The notes: generated from the sequence alone by a model not told the origin. Shown: positions 18,215-28,602, numbered from the stretch's first letter. The stretch: 64,000 bases of DNA from Lacipirellulaceae bacterium (GCA_040218535.1 JAVJRG010000008.1:328605-392604); one strand, 5' to 3'. Numbers and translations are program-made.

Positions 18215-21200
18215 ATGTCTCGATCTATGTCTTTCCTTCGCATGAAGCACGCCGCCCGATCTCATCAGTCGGCGAACCTCTCTACGCAACTTCGTTTAGA
18301 GCAGCTTGAGCCGCGGCAGATGCTTGCCGGGGATGGGTTGGTTGGTGAGTACTTCAACGGTCAAGACCTTGACCAACCTGCCGGGATGCGGACCGATGCG
18401 ACGGTCGACTTTGGCAACGATGCGCTGGGGGTTAATGCGTCGGGCATGGTCACCGGCGACGACATCTACTCCATTCGTTGGACCGGTTGGGTGCAGGTCG
18501 ACACGGGCGGCCAGTGGCAGTTCACGACGTTCAGCAACGATGGCGTCAGGCTGTGGGTGGACGATACTCAAATCATCGACAACTGGACCACGCACACCAG
18601 CACGCGCGATGATGGGGCCATTACGCTCGACGCGGGCTGGCATCCAATTCGGTTGGAATATTTCCAGCAGGCCGGCACGTCGGACATGCGGCTTTTGTTC
18701 TCCGGTCCTGGTCAGAGCGAAATAATCATTCCGCAGTCGCACCTTTGCACGACACTGCCAGACACCGGCCAACCGATTGCCAACGCCGGGCCGGATCGTG
18801 TCGTGCTGCTGCCTGCGAATAGTGTGATTCTTGACGGTTCCGCGACCGACAACGGTTCGATCTCTACTTACGCTTGGTCCCAGCTGAGCGGACCCAGTAC
18901 GTCGCAACTCGCCGGGGCGAATACTGAAGACCTTACGGCAAGCAACTTGGTTGAGGGTGTTTATCAGTTTCAACTGATGGTGACCGACAACGAGGCGAAC
19001 ACGGACACCGATACCGTCACTGTGAATGTGGTGCCGGAAACCGGCGGAGCCGTCATCACTGGCGAGTTAAAGCAGTGGCACAAGGTCACGCTCGACTTCG
19101 AAGGACCGACCACCAGCGAGACAGCCACCAACAATCCGTTCTTGAACTACCGGATGGATGTCACTTTTACGCACGCTGATTCAGGCGAACAATACGTGGT
19201 GCCCGGGTATTTTGGGGGTGATGGAAACGCGGCCAACACGGGTGCCAGTTCGGGCAATGTGTGGCGAGTTCACTTCGCACCCAGCGAAATTGGCGATTGG
19301 ACGTATACCGCGTCGTTCCGCTCGGGGACGAACGTTGCCGTGAGCACCAATCCGCTAGCCGGTGCCAGTGGCGGTTTCTTCGACGGCGCCGGCGGAGCTT
19401 TTGCCGTTGCTGCGACGGACAAAACCGGTCGCGATCTGCGTGGTAAAGGTCGACTCGAATACGTGGGTGAGCGGTATCTGAAATTCGCCGGCAACGGTGA
19501 GTACTTCTTGAAGCAAGGGCCCGACGCCCCGGAGAATCTGCTCGCCTACGAGGATTTCGACAACACCACGAACGAAGGGGGCCGCCGCAAGTCGTACGCT
19601 GCCCATGCGGGCGACTGGAATCCGGGCGATCCTTCCTGGGATGGTGGAAAGGGAACCGAACTGATCGGGGCGGTCAATTACTTGGCTTCTGAGGGGCTTA
19701 ACGCGTTCTCATTCCTGCCGATGAACATTGAGGGGGACGACAAGAACGTCTTCCCTTACATCTCGAAAGCTGCTGCGGACCGCACGCGCATGGATGTGTC
19801 GAAGCTGGACCAATGGGAAATCGTCTTCGAACACGCCACGCAGCAAGGTTTCTTCCTGCACTTCAAAACGCAGGAGACCGAGAACGACCAGCTACTCGAT
19901 GGCGGTGCGTTAGGCAATCAGCGACGGCTGTACTATCGCGAGTTGATCGCCCGGTTCAGCCATCACTTGGCGTTGAACTGGAACCTGGGCGAAGAGAACA
20001 CGAACACGACGCAGCAGCGGAAGGATTTCGCGCAGTTCTTCTACGACAACGATCCGTACAACCACCACATCGTGATTCACACGTTCCCGGGGCAGAAGGA
20101 TGCGGTTTACGATCCGCTGTTGGGCAACGCGTCGAAGCTCACGGGTGCGTCACTCCAGACGAGCAACTCCAGCTTCACGCAAGTGCATGCGGACACGGTG
20201 AAGTGGGTGAACGATTCAGCTGCTGCTGGCAAGCCGTGGGCGATTGCAGTGGATGAGCCGGGTGATGCTCAAGCTGCTTTACGTCCCGATAACGACGCTG
20301 GAAATAGCCATGAGGATGGTCGCAAGAACGCCCTCTGGGGAACCCTCATGGGCGGTGGCTACGGCAACGAGTGGTACTTTGGGTACGGTCACGCTCATTC
20401 CGACCTCACTCTCGAAGACTTTCGCAGCCGGGACGATTGGTGGGACTACACACGCTACTCGCTAGATTTCTTCTACGACAACGAGATCCCGTTCTGGCGA
20501 ATGCAGAATGATAACTCGATTAGCACGGCTTCGAACGACTACGGCTTCTATGAGCCGGGCGAAGTTTACGTTGCTTACCTGAAGAACGGCGGCACAACGA
20601 ACATTGACTTGGCTGGTGCAAGTGGGCAATTCGAGGTGAAGTGGTTCGACCCACGCAACGGGGGCGACCTGCAGAACGGCTCGGTCACGACTGTAGCCGG
20701 TGGCACTTCCCAGAACGTCGGGCAAGCACCGGACACGACGGGACAAGACTGGGTCGTACTCGTTCGCAAGCCTTTGATCGTCGATCAAGGTCCCTTTGGC
20801 GGCACGCCTCATCAGGTTGCCGATGGAACAATTATCCAGTTCGAGGATTACGATGAGGGCGGCGAAGGCAAAGCCTATCACGACACAACGGCCACCGGAT
20901 TTGGCAACCATGCTCGCGGGGGAAGTGTTGATGCGGGGCCTGCCACGGGGGCAGTGGGAGAACGAATCGGCTGGATTGATGATGGCGAGTGGCTGGAGTA
21001 CACGGCTGACATTACCGCGGGGACCTACTACGCGACGGTGCGTTACTCTTCGATCGTCAATAACGCAGGCACCGTCCGACTACTATTAGGTGACGGGCCA
21101 GACGGAGAGAACTTCACCGAGCTGGCGACCTTCAATTTGCAATCCACGGGCGGTTTCACTCAGTGGGCTGATCTGTCGATTCCAGGGATCACGCTTGCCG

Positions 21201-23266
21201 AGGCTGATGGCAAGGTTCTACGAGTCGAGCTTGAAGGTTCGCTGTTTGAACTCGACTACTTCCAGTTCACCACAGCACCGCCGACGAATACGGCCCCAGA
21301 CGTGACGATCGATAGCGTCACGCAGGTGGTAACTGAGAATCCCAGCGATGGGGTTTACCAGGAATCAGGCGGGTTGGTAATTATGGAGATGGAGAACACC
21401 ACCTCGCCGTTGGGACTCTGGCAGCCGCAGACTGCGTACGCGAATTTTACGGGAGACGGGTACCTGCAATTTACAGGGAATGGCACCGCCAGTGGCCCGC
21501 CGAACTCGCCGTTGGAGTTCAAGTTTAAGATCAATCAGCCCGGTTTATACTACCTGCACTTGCGAGCCGCTCGCGACACCACCAACGGTCAGCCCAGCGA
21601 TCACAGCAACGACGCTTACGTTCGGGTGGAGGGTAACTACGGGGCAGGCCCCAATGCCGGCAATACTCACGGTGACGATGCTCCGCTAAGCATGTTGATG
21701 AGCGACACGAAGTTCTTCGGCGGCACAGCGAATAGTTTTTCTTGGAACTCGGGCAATCGCCTCGATCCCGGCGGGCACGACAATAAGCGGGTCGCAGTTT
21801 ACGATTTCCAAGCGGGTGAGGAGTACACGCTGGTTGTGTCGGGCCGCTCAAAGTTCTTTAGCGTCGATCGCATTATGTTCCGTCACGCGAGCGTTGCCAC
21901 CGGCACGGCTCAGAGCTTAACCAATCCCGAGTCCTCTCAGTCGGGCGGAGAAGAAGTTGCCGAGCGGACCTTCGAGATTGAAGCGACCGTGACTGATGAC
22001 GGGCGGACGAATTCTCCACCGATTTTGCAGTGGACGAAGCTATCAGGTCCTGGAACCGTTACCTTTGACGATCCCAATGCGGAAGACGTCACCGCTGAGT
22101 TCAGTGCCGACGGAAACTACGTCCTTCGCCTGACCGCCGACGATGGCGAGAATATCACAAGTGAAGATGTCGCCGTGGCCGTGCAAACTGTGGTCGAACC
22201 GCTTAGCTTCAACGCGATCGATGATGCCTATCTCGAGAACAATAACCCATTCAATGATGGTTTTCTCAAAGTTGAGAATGCCTCGCGTAATCGAACGAGT
22301 TATCTGAAGTTCGATGTTTCTGGCTTGGGTGGGAACGAGGTCACCAATGCGACCTTGCGTCTACAAGTGAACGGCGACGCGGGTTCTGGCGGAGTTACCG
22401 CTTACCTTGGCAGTCACAACTCTTGGACAGAAACGACGATTACCAATGCCAATAAGCCGACAGCCGGTGTCGCTCTGGATACCGTCAGTGGCTCGCACAG
22501 CATTGGCCAGACGCTTGAGTTTGACGTCACCGATGCCGTGAATGGCGACGGACAAGTGACCTTCGTCTTGCAATTGGCCTCCGGCGGCAATGACGTCTGG
22601 TTTAGTTCCAGCGAAGGAGCGGCTCCGCCGGAACTTCTGATTGAAGCGGCCCCCGTGTTGCCCGGACCGGGCGACTTTGACACCGACGACGACGTCGACG
22701 GATTCGACTTCCTTACTTGGCAGCGGGGGTACCCGAGCCCTTACAACAGCAATGATTTGGTTGACTGGCGAAACCACTACGGCGTGGCCGATTCGCCTGC
22801 CGATGGCTTCCAGTTCCTTGCTATGCAGCGTAGCTATGGGGAACCGTATGACGGAGAAGACATTTCCTCATGGCGAGACGGCTATGGCTCGACGGCGTCG
22901 CTAAGTCAGGTAAGTGCCCCAGCTTCATCGGAGACTCCAGCACCCCTCGCAATCGCTTCTGTTGTTGCCGCTGATAGCAGTGAGCTCGCTTGGCTTGCGC
23001 AGGCAGCTCTACGCGTCGATGTGCAAACGTCTGTCGGCACCTTAGAGCCACCTGGATCTGAACAACAGCTTAGCAGCCAGATACCGCTTGTTGTCGATTC
23101 GTTGTTCGGAGTCTCTGCTTCTGAATCTCAAGACGCTGCTATCGGCGCTGTGGACCATCGAGCCGCCGTTGATCTCGCTCTAGCCGATCTCGATGCCGAT
23201 TCGCTCGATGCATCAAGCCTTCGAACAAACTCGTCCGAAGCTGAGAGCAAGTCGAGTTTGAAATAG
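18215..23266 (+). CDS. Giant modular exported glycoside-hydrolase-like protein
   Basis: At 1683 residues from ATG 18215, the first 40 residues carry a basic stretch and 'LEPRQMLAG', a motif at the N-termini of many large exported planctomycete proteins. Order of modules: PA14 (about 40-175), PKD/Ig-like (185-272), DUF5060 (278-380), a TIM-barrel glycoside-hydrolase-like region (410-770) with 'LNWNLGEEN' and 'WAIAVDEPGDA' as candidate acid/base and nucleophile Glu, a collagen-binding-like C-terminal domain of that enzyme class (about 780-850), CBM6 (868-1022), a second carbohydrate-binding-like domain (1028-1228), Ig-like (1242-1328), DNRLRE-type sheet (1328-1482) and a short dockerin-like segment 'DFDTDDDVDGFDFLTWQR'. 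It probably acts on a polysaccharide at the cell surface. It is first in the fucosidase/sulfatase locus. Confidence 0.8.
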   Translation: MSRSMSFLRMKHAARSHQSANLSTQLRLEQLEPRQMLAGDGLVGEYFNGQDLDQPAGMRTDATVDFGNDALGVNASGMVTGDDIYSIRWTGWVQVDTGGQWQFTTFSNDGVRLWVDDTQIIDNWTTHTSTRDDGAITLDAGWHPIRLEYFQQAGTSDMRLLFSGPGQSEIIIPQSHLCTTLPDTGQPIANAGPDRVVLLPANSVILDGSATDNGSISTYAWSQLSGPSTSQLAGANTEDLTASNLVEGVYQFQLMVTDNEANTDTDTVTVNVVPETGGAVITGELKQWHKVTLDFEGPTTSETATNNPFLNYRMDVTFTHADSGEQYVVPGYFGGDGNAANTGASSGNVWRVHFAPSEIGDWTYTASFRSGTNVAVSTNPLAGASGGFFDGAGGAFAVAATDKTGRDLRGKGRLEYVGERYLKFAGNGEYFLKQGPDAPENLLAYEDFDNTTNEGGRRKSYAAHAGDWNPGDPSWDGGKGTELIGAVNYLASEGLNAFSFLPMNIEGDDKNVFPYISKAAADRTRMDVSKLDQWEIVFEHATQQGFFLHFKTQETENDQLLDGGALGNQRRLYYRELIARFSHHLALNWNLGEENTNTTQQRKDFAQFFYDNDPYNHHIVIHTFPGQKDAVYDPLLGNASKLTGASLQTSNSSFTQVHADTVKWVNDSAAAGKPWAIAVDEPGDAQAALRPDNDAGNSHEDGRKNALWGTLMGGGYGNEWYFGYGHAHSDLTLEDFRSRDDWWDYTRYSLDFFYDNEIPFWRMQNDNSISTASNDYGFYEPGEVYVAYLKNGGTTNIDLAGASGQFEVKWFDPRNGGDLQNGSVTTVAGGTSQNVGQAPDTTGQDWVVLVRKPLIVDQGPFGGTPHQVADGTIIQFEDYDEGGEGKAYHDTTATGFGNHARGGSVDAGPATGAVGERIGWIDDGEWLEYTADITAGTYYATVRYSSIVNNAGTVRLLLGDGPDGENFTELATFNLQSTGGFTQWADLSIPGITLAEADGKVLRVELEGSLFELDYFQFTTAPPTNTAPDVTIDSVTQVVTENPSDGVYQESGGLVIMEMENTTSPLGLWQPQTAYANFTGDGYLQFTGNGTASGPPNSPLEFKFKINQPGLYYLHLRAARDTTNGQPSDHSNDAYVRVEGNYGAGPNAGNTHGDDAPLSMLMSDTKFFGGTANSFSWNSGNRLDPGGHDNKRVAVYDFQAGEEYTLVVSGRSKFFSVDRIMFRHASVATGTAQSLTNPESSQSGGEEVAERTFEIEATVTDDGRTNSPPILQWTKLSGPGTVTFDDPNAEDVTAEFSADGNYVLRLTADDGENITSEDVAVAVQTVVEPLSFNAIDDAYLENNNPFNDGFLKVENASRNRTSYLKFDVSGLGGNEVTNATLRLQVNGDAGSGGVTAYLGSHNSWTETTITNANKPTAGVALDTVSGSHSIGQTLEFDVTDAVNGDGQVTFVLQLASGGNDVWFSSSEGAAPPELLIEAAPVLPGPGDFDTDDDVDGFDFLTWQRGYPSPYNSNDLVDWRNHYGVADSPADGFQFLAMQRSYGEPYDGEDISSWRDGYGSTASLSQVSAPASSETPAPLAIASVVAADSSELAWLAQAALRVDVQTSVGTLEPPGSEQQLSSQIPLVVDSLFGVSASESQDAAIGAVDHRAAVDLALADLDADSLDASSLRTNSSEAESKSSLK

Positions 23267-23313
23267 GCTTTCCCACTGAAACGATCACTCCCTTTAACGC
23301 TTTTGAGGTATTC

Positions 23314-24912
23314 ATGAGTTCCAGGCTCGTTGTCGTAGCACTCTGCACTGTCGCAATCGGCGGTCAGGCCTTTAGCAAAGCACCCCACGACCCCACCCAA
23401 CCTCACCCACTCGTCGAGCCCGCTTTGGAGAAGGTGGAAGCAGGAATTGGCGAAGGTCCGTTTGAAGCAAACTGGAAGTCCCTAGAGAGCTACGAAATTC
23501 CTCAGTGGTACAAAGCTGCCAAGTTCGGAATCTTCATTCACTGGGGTGCGTACAGCGTGCCCGCTTTCGGTAGTGAATGGTATCCCAGGCAGATGTATAT
23601 CAAGCACGAGCGACGTGGCGACAATTTCTACGAGCATCACCTGAAAAAATACGGACCGCACAAAGACTTCGGCTACAAAGACTTCATCCCGCAGTTCAAA
23701 GCGGAGAAGTTTGACGCCGCAGCCTGGGCCAAGCTGTTCAAGGAGACAGGCGCCCGTTATGTAATTCCGGTCGCTGAGCACCACGATGGCTTTCCGATGT
23801 ACGACTGTGCGTACACACGTTGGGACTCGACGGAGATGGGGCCCAAACGCGACGTGATTCAAGAGCTTTCCGAAGCAGTTCGAGCGGAAGGCTTAAAGTT
23901 CGGAGTAAGTAGCCATCGAGCGTTCAATTGGATGTTCTACGTCCGCGACGAATCGTTCGACAACGCTGATCCGCAGTACGCCGATTTGTACGGCCGTCCG
24001 ATGCCCTTCCTGTTTGAAGACGATGCGTGGGATTACAAGAAAACCTTTGTACCTCAAGACAAACAGTTCATGGACGATTGGCTGGCTAGAAGCTGTGAAC
24101 TCGTTGACAAGTATCAGCCTGATGTAATCTGGTTCGACTTCGGCATCACCCCTGGCCGACAGGAAGCGACTTACGACGACAATCCTTTCGGCGAGCACTT
24201 GCAGAAGTTTGCAGCGTACTACTACAACCAGTCTTCGAAACAAGCCGACGGGCTTGGCATTATCAATTACAAATGGGGCGCTTTCCCCGAGACGGCCGCT
24301 GTGCTGGATAAAGAGCGGTCGAAGATGGCCGAGATTCGTAAGCCGTTCTGGCAGACCGACACGGCGGTGAGCGCCAGTTCCTGGGGTTATACGGAGAACC
24401 AACGCTATAAGAAGCCGGGGCGATTGATCAACGATCTGGTCGACATCGTCAGCAAGAACGGTTGCTTGCTTCTCAACGTCGGCCCACGTCCCGACGGGAC
24501 GATCCCCGAGGAAGATCAAGCGATCCTCCGCGCTATCGGTGACTGGCTGAAGATCAACGGCGAGTCGATCTACGACACCACCTACTGGAAGACTTTTGGT
24601 GAAGGGCCAACCGGCGTCTCGACGGGACATGTCTCAGAGTCGAAGGACAAGCCTTTCACGGCTGAAGACCTTCGCTTTACCACGCGTGACGACATCCTCT
24701 ATGTCACGGGGCTCGCTTGGCCTGAGGACAACAAAGTCACTGTGAAGACGCTGGCCAAAGGCAGCGAACACTATCCCGAGGAGATCGCGGAGATCGTTCT
24801 CTTGGGGTCTGATGCCAAACTGAAGTGGAGCCGCGACGAGTCTGGGCTTTCCATCGAGTTGCCTACGGAAAAGCCTTCAGAGTATGCTTATGTCTTGAAA
24901 GTGACCAAATAG
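23314..24912 (+). CDS. Alpha-L-fucosidase (GH29)
   Basis: This is a 532-residue GH29 enzyme that removes L-fucose from glycans. It has a short signal-like N-terminus. Conserved GH29 segments are 'WYKAAKFGIFIHWGAYSVPA', 'ARYVIPVAEHHDGFPMYDCA', 'LKFGVSSHRAFNW' and 'PDVIWFDFGITPG' with the nucleophile Asp275. The C-terminal sequence 'NGCLLLNVGPRPDGTIPEED' is also typical. A beta-sandwich domain occupies the last 110 residues. It follows the giant protein by 47 bases and shares its orientation. Confidence 0.95.
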   Translation: MSSRLVVVALCTVAIGGQAFSKAPHDPTQPHPLVEPALEKVEAGIGEGPFEANWKSLESYEIPQWYKAAKFGIFIHWGAYSVPAFGSEWYPRQMYIKHERRGDNFYEHHLKKYGPHKDFGYKDFIPQFKAEKFDAAAWAKLFKETGARYVIPVAEHHDGFPMYDCAYTRWDSTEMGPKRDVIQELSEAVRAEGLKFGVSSHRAFNWMFYVRDESFDNADPQYADLYGRPMPFLFEDDAWDYKKTFVPQDKQFMDDWLARSCELVDKYQPDVIWFDFGITPGRQEATYDDNPFGEHLQKFAAYYYNQSSKQADGLGIINYKWGAFPETAAVLDKERSKMAEIRKPFWQTDTAVSASSWGYTENQRYKKPGRLINDLVDIVSKNGCLLLNVGPRPDGTIPEEDQAILRAIGDWLKINGESIYDTTYWKTFGEGPTGVSTGHVSESKDKPFTAEDLRFTTRDDILYVTGLAWPEDNKVTVKTLAKGSEHYPEEIAEIVLLGSDAKLKWSRDESGLSIELPTEKPSEYAYVLKVTK

Positions 24913-24956
24913 TGAATCGTTTTTCGTGCGTCGCTTACCCGTTAGCTTGAATCCCC

Positions 24957-26873
24957 ATGAGAAAATCCGTGTCGCCTTTAGCACAGAGACTCCTTAGTTG
25001 CGTTCTGATACTAGTCTCTACGGTCGCGCACGCGTCCGTGGCTCATGCCGCGGAAGATTCTCTGCTGGTTGAAGCAGAAGGCTTCGAGAAGCATGGCGGC
25101 TGGAAGCTTGATACTCAGTTCATCAACGTGATGGGTTCGCCCTATCTGTTGGCTCACGGACTAGGTCAGCCTGTCGAGAATGCTGCGACGAAGGTCGAGT
25201 TTCCCAGTGCTGGAAAGTATCGAGTTTTCGTCAGAACAAAAGATTGGGTTGCCAAGTGGAACGCGCCGGGTGCGCCTGGAAGGTTTCAATTGGTGGTCAA
25301 TGGTCAGCCACTTGAACACACGTTCGGCGCTCAAGGTAAAGATTGGCACTGGGAATCTGGCGGTGAAGTTGAAATAACCGACACCTCGGCGACGATTGCT
25401 CTAAACGATCTGACCGGTTTCGACGGTCGCTGTGACGCAATCTTCTTCACCAAGGGCAATGAGGCTCCCCCCGAGGACTCGAAGATCCTTTCCGATTGGC
25501 GTCAGCAGCAACTAGAGCTTCCCGCCGAGCCGCAGGAAAAAGACGGTTATGATTTAGTCGTCGTCGGTGGCGGTTATTCGGGGATGGGGGCCGCGATCTC
25601 GGCTGCCCGTTTGGGTTGCAAAGTAGCACTGATCCAGAACCGCCCCGTGCTGGGTGGCAACGGCTCAAGTGAAGTCCGGGTTTGGTCACAAGGGTTAGTA
25701 CGTCGCGGAAGATATCCCCGTGTTGGCGAAATCGTTGACGAGTTCAGCGAAAACGCGAAGAAATCGCCTGGCACTTACGAGGAGTTCGAAGACGCCAAGA
25801 AGGAGTCGATCGTTCGGGCTGAAGAGAACATCGACCTGTTCCTGAATCATCACGCCTATGAGGTTCAGACACAAGGAAATCGAATCACCGCGGTAACAAC
25901 GCTCAACACAAAGACAAACGAGCGTACCAAATTCAGTGGTCGCAACTTTGTTGATTGCACTGGCCACGCAACCATTGGTTTTCTTGCCAAAGCGGATTGG
26001 GAAATGACCCCCAAAGGCCGCATGGGAATGAGCAATATGTGGGCCTGGGCTGAGTCTCAAGGGGAGAAGAGCTTTCCCGAGACACCTTGGGCCCTTCAGC
26101 TGACGATGGACGATTTTCCCTATCCTCGCGACCACCACGGACAATGGTTCTGGGAGGGGGGCTTTGATAAAGATCCAATCAACGAAGCCGAGGCAATCCG
26201 CGACTGGAATCTACGGGCCGTCTTCGGTGCTTTTAACGCGATGAAGAACGGCGACGGGGCCGAGGAACACAAGACCGCTTACATGACCTGGGTGGCGTAT
26301 ATCGGTGGGCCGCGCGAGTCGCGCCGCCTGCTCGGTGATGTGATTCTCACGCAGGAAGATATTGCCGAAAAGCGCGAGTTCAAGGACGGCTGCGTACCTA
26401 GCACGTGGAGCATTGACCTCCACTATCCGAAGAAGGAATACGCGAAGAAGTTTCCCGACAACCCGTTCATTTCGATTGCCGTGCACGATCGCAATATCGA
26501 TCGGACCTATGGCTACCCCGTTCCGTACCGCTGCTTTTATTCTCGCAACATTGAGAACCTATTCATGGCAGGTCGGTGCATAAGCGTCACGCACGAGGCA
26601 CTGGGTACGACTCGTGTGATGCGAACCTGCGGCATGATGGGTGAAGTAGTCGGCAAAGCGGCCACGGTCTGTGCGGCCCGGGATTGCACTCCTCGTGAAG
26701 TCTATGAACAGCATTGGGAGGAAATGGATCAACTACTCAAGCTTCCCGGTAAAGCGTATCGAGCCAGCTTCGATGACGACTTCACGGTTCCTGAGGATGC
26801 GATGCCCCTCGCGCCTGCCAAGGGGCGGACCTACGACGAACGGAAGACTGCAGCAGCGGCTAGTGAAGAATGA
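24957..26873 (+). CDS. Secreted FAD-dependent oxidoreductase with N-terminal beta-sandwich
   Basis: The 638-residue protein has a signal peptide (about 1-32), a beta-sandwich resembling carbohydrate-binding modules (about 38-165; 'EAEGFEKHGGWKLD', 'PGRFQLVVNGQPLEHTFG') and an FAD_oxidored domain (about 195-610). The dinucleotide-binding motif is 'YDLVVVGGGYSGMGAAISAA'. Further matches are 'VLGGNGSSEVRVW' and 'MAGRCISVTHEALGTTRVMR'. It should be exported with FAD bound. Its stop overlaps the next start as ATGA, and the next protein is a membrane electron carrier, so electrons probably pass between them. The substrate is not known. Confidence 0.8.
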   Translation: MRKSVSPLAQRLLSCVLILVSTVAHASVAHAAEDSLLVEAEGFEKHGGWKLDTQFINVMGSPYLLAHGLGQPVENAATKVEFPSAGKYRVFVRTKDWVAKWNAPGAPGRFQLVVNGQPLEHTFGAQGKDWHWESGGEVEITDTSATIALNDLTGFDGRCDAIFFTKGNEAPPEDSKILSDWRQQQLELPAEPQEKDGYDLVVVGGGYSGMGAAISAARLGCKVALIQNRPVLGGNGSSEVRVWSQGLVRRGRYPRVGEIVDEFSENAKKSPGTYEEFEDAKKESIVRAEENIDLFLNHHAYEVQTQGNRITAVTTLNTKTNERTKFSGRNFVDCTGHATIGFLAKADWEMTPKGRMGMSNMWAWAESQGEKSFPETPWALQLTMDDFPYPRDHHGQWFWEGGFDKDPINEAEAIRDWNLRAVFGAFNAMKNGDGAEEHKTAYMTWVAYIGGPRESRRLLGDVILTQEDIAEKREFKDGCVPSTWSIDLHYPKKEYAKKFPDNPFISIAVHDRNIDRTYGYPVPYRCFYSRNIENLFMAGRCISVTHEALGTTRVMRTCGMMGEVVGKAATVCAARDCTPREVYEQHWEEMDQLLKLPGKAYRASFDDDFTVPEDAMPLAPAKGRTYDERKTAAAASEE

Positions 26874-28594
26874 CGAGCTCCGGTTCGCACCCTCGTCGCA
26901 TCGCTCATCTGGGCTCTCCGCTTCGAAAATACGTGCTGCATGCAACGCGGGTAGCGATTTTCATCGCGATCATCTGGCTGATCCATGACCGGCATCAGCG
27001 ACACATGGAGAATGTCGCCGGTGAGGCGGCGATACCCCTCGATCATCTGCAAGAGTATTTCCCTCAGGGCGTTATGGTTGCTGCGGATGCCGAAGGAAGT
27101 AGCCTACACTCTGTCATTTTGGATGAGAACGGCGAGATCGTGGGACGGTTTTTTGAGACCTCGCCAGAGGGCGACGACATTATCGGATTCTCTGGCCCAA
27201 CCAACGCCCTAGTTGCGTTTGATGCTGAAGGCAAGATCTGTGATGTATCGATCCTCTCCAGTCAAGACACCCGCGACCACGTTAATCAGGTAAAGAACGA
27301 CGAACACTTTCTGAAATCGTTTAATGGCATGACGCGGGAAGAGGCAGCCCAGTCCACTGAAGTGGACAGTGTCTCGGGGGCAACGCTGACGGCCCTTGCC
27401 ATTCGACAGGCGATCATCAAGCGTCTGGGTGGAGGGCAACGTTCGTTGAAGTTTCCCGAGCCACTTTCCGTCAAGGATGTTCGCCCGTTCTTCCCAGAAG
27501 CGATCAGCGTTAGTGTCGATGAGGCTTCCAGAGTTTGGGAAGTCAAAAACGACCACGGTGACACTTTGGGAACCGTCTTGCGTACGGCTGATGCGGCAGA
27601 GAACATTATCGGCTATCAAGGACCTAGCGATTCGTTGATCGGATTAAGCACGGAAGGAAAAGTCATCGGGCTGGCGATTCGCAAGTCCTACGATAACCAG
27701 CCTTACGTGGACTACGTGCGCGAGGATCGCAAATTCCCCAAGGCGTTTCTTGGACGAACTCGCGTGGAATTGGCAGAACTCAATTTGGAAGAGGCGGGCG
27801 TTGAGGGCGTCTCGGGGGCAACCATGACGAGCATGGCCGTGGCAGAGGGACTGATCGCTGCCGCTAAGCATCGAGAACAACCTGGTGGCGGGGCCGATGC
27901 TCAGCCCACTTGGCGACAGTCGCCCTCTCTTCACGACTATGGCACGGCTCTTACCATAGCCTTGGGGATGGCAATCGGTCTGACCTCCCTGCGAGCAAAT
28001 CGAAAGCTGCGGATTGGTTTTCAGATATTTCTGATCGTCTATCTCGGGCTAATTGCCGGTAATCTAGTCTCACAAGCGATGCTCGTTGGTTGGGCTCAGA
28101 ATGGCGTTCCCTGGCGATCAGCCATTGGTTTGGCCTTGCTCGCAGTTGCCGCCTTCATCTTGCCGATCACGACGAAACGGAACCTCTATTGCTCACATCT
28201 CTGTCCGCACGGTGCAGCACAAGAGTTACTCAAGAGACGTGGATTTCGCCAAGTGAAATTACCCGCCAAGCTGAAAGTGGTCCTGAAGCTCTTGCCAGCT
28301 TTGCTTCTGCTGTGGTGTCTCTTGGTGGGAATGACCGCAATCGGTTTCAGTCTTGTTGATATCGAACCCTTCGATGCTTATGTCTGGAAGATTGCTGGCA
28401 CAGCGACGATTGTTGTCGCCATTGTTGGCCTCGTCGCTTCGTTGTTTGTGCCGATGGCCTATTGCCATTACGGCTGCCCAACAGGGGCCCTGCTGAATTA
28501 TTTTCGTTTCAATGCACGCAGCGATCGTTGGACCAATCGTGATTGGGCCGCGCTGAGTTTTCTTATCATCGCCTGTGTCTTGTGGGCTCGTTGA
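26870..28594 (+). CDS. Membrane FMN-binding and 4Fe-4S electron-transfer protein (NosR/NirI-like)
   Basis: At 574 residues, one N-terminal helix (about 21-40) is followed by two extracytoplasmic FMN-binding domains. Each ends in the covalent-FMN motif SGAT: 'VDSVSGATLTALAI' (Ser169-Thr172) and 'VEGVSGATMTSMAV' (Ser315-Thr318), as in NqrC/RnfG and NosR. The C-terminal half (about 355-574) has several membrane helices and two Cys clusters, 'YCSHLCPHGAAQEL' (about 441-445) and 'CHYGCPTGALLNYF' (about 531-535), suited to 4Fe-4S centres. Classical NosR carries one FMN domain, so two in tandem is unusual. It overlaps the FAD oxidoreductase gene and is followed 8 bases later by the sulfatase. Confidence 0.82.
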   Translation: MTSSGSHPRRIAHLGSPLRKYVLHATRVAIFIAIIWLIHDRHQRHMENVAGEAAIPLDHLQEYFPQGVMVAADAEGSSLHSVILDENGEIVGRFFETSPEGDDIIGFSGPTNALVAFDAEGKICDVSILSSQDTRDHVNQVKNDEHFLKSFNGMTREEAAQSTEVDSVSGATLTALAIRQAIIKRLGGGQRSLKFPEPLSVKDVRPFFPEAISVSVDEASRVWEVKNDHGDTLGTVLRTADAAENIIGYQGPSDSLIGLSTEGKVIGLAIRKSYDNQPYVDYVREDRKFPKAFLGRTRVELAELNLEEAGVEGVSGATMTSMAVAEGLIAAAKHREQPGGGADAQPTWRQSPSLHDYGTALTIALGMAIGLTSLRANRKLRIGFQIFLIVYLGLIAGNLVSQAMLVGWAQNGVPWRSAIGLALLAVAAFILPITTKRNLYCSHLCPHGAAQELLKRRGFRQVKLPAKLKVVLKLLPALLLLWCLLVGMTAIGFSLVDIEPFDAYVWKIAGTATIVVAIVGLVASLFVPMAYCHYGCPTGALLNYFRFNARSDRWTNRDWAALSFLIIACVLWAR

Positions 28595-28602
28595 GAACTA
28601 TT

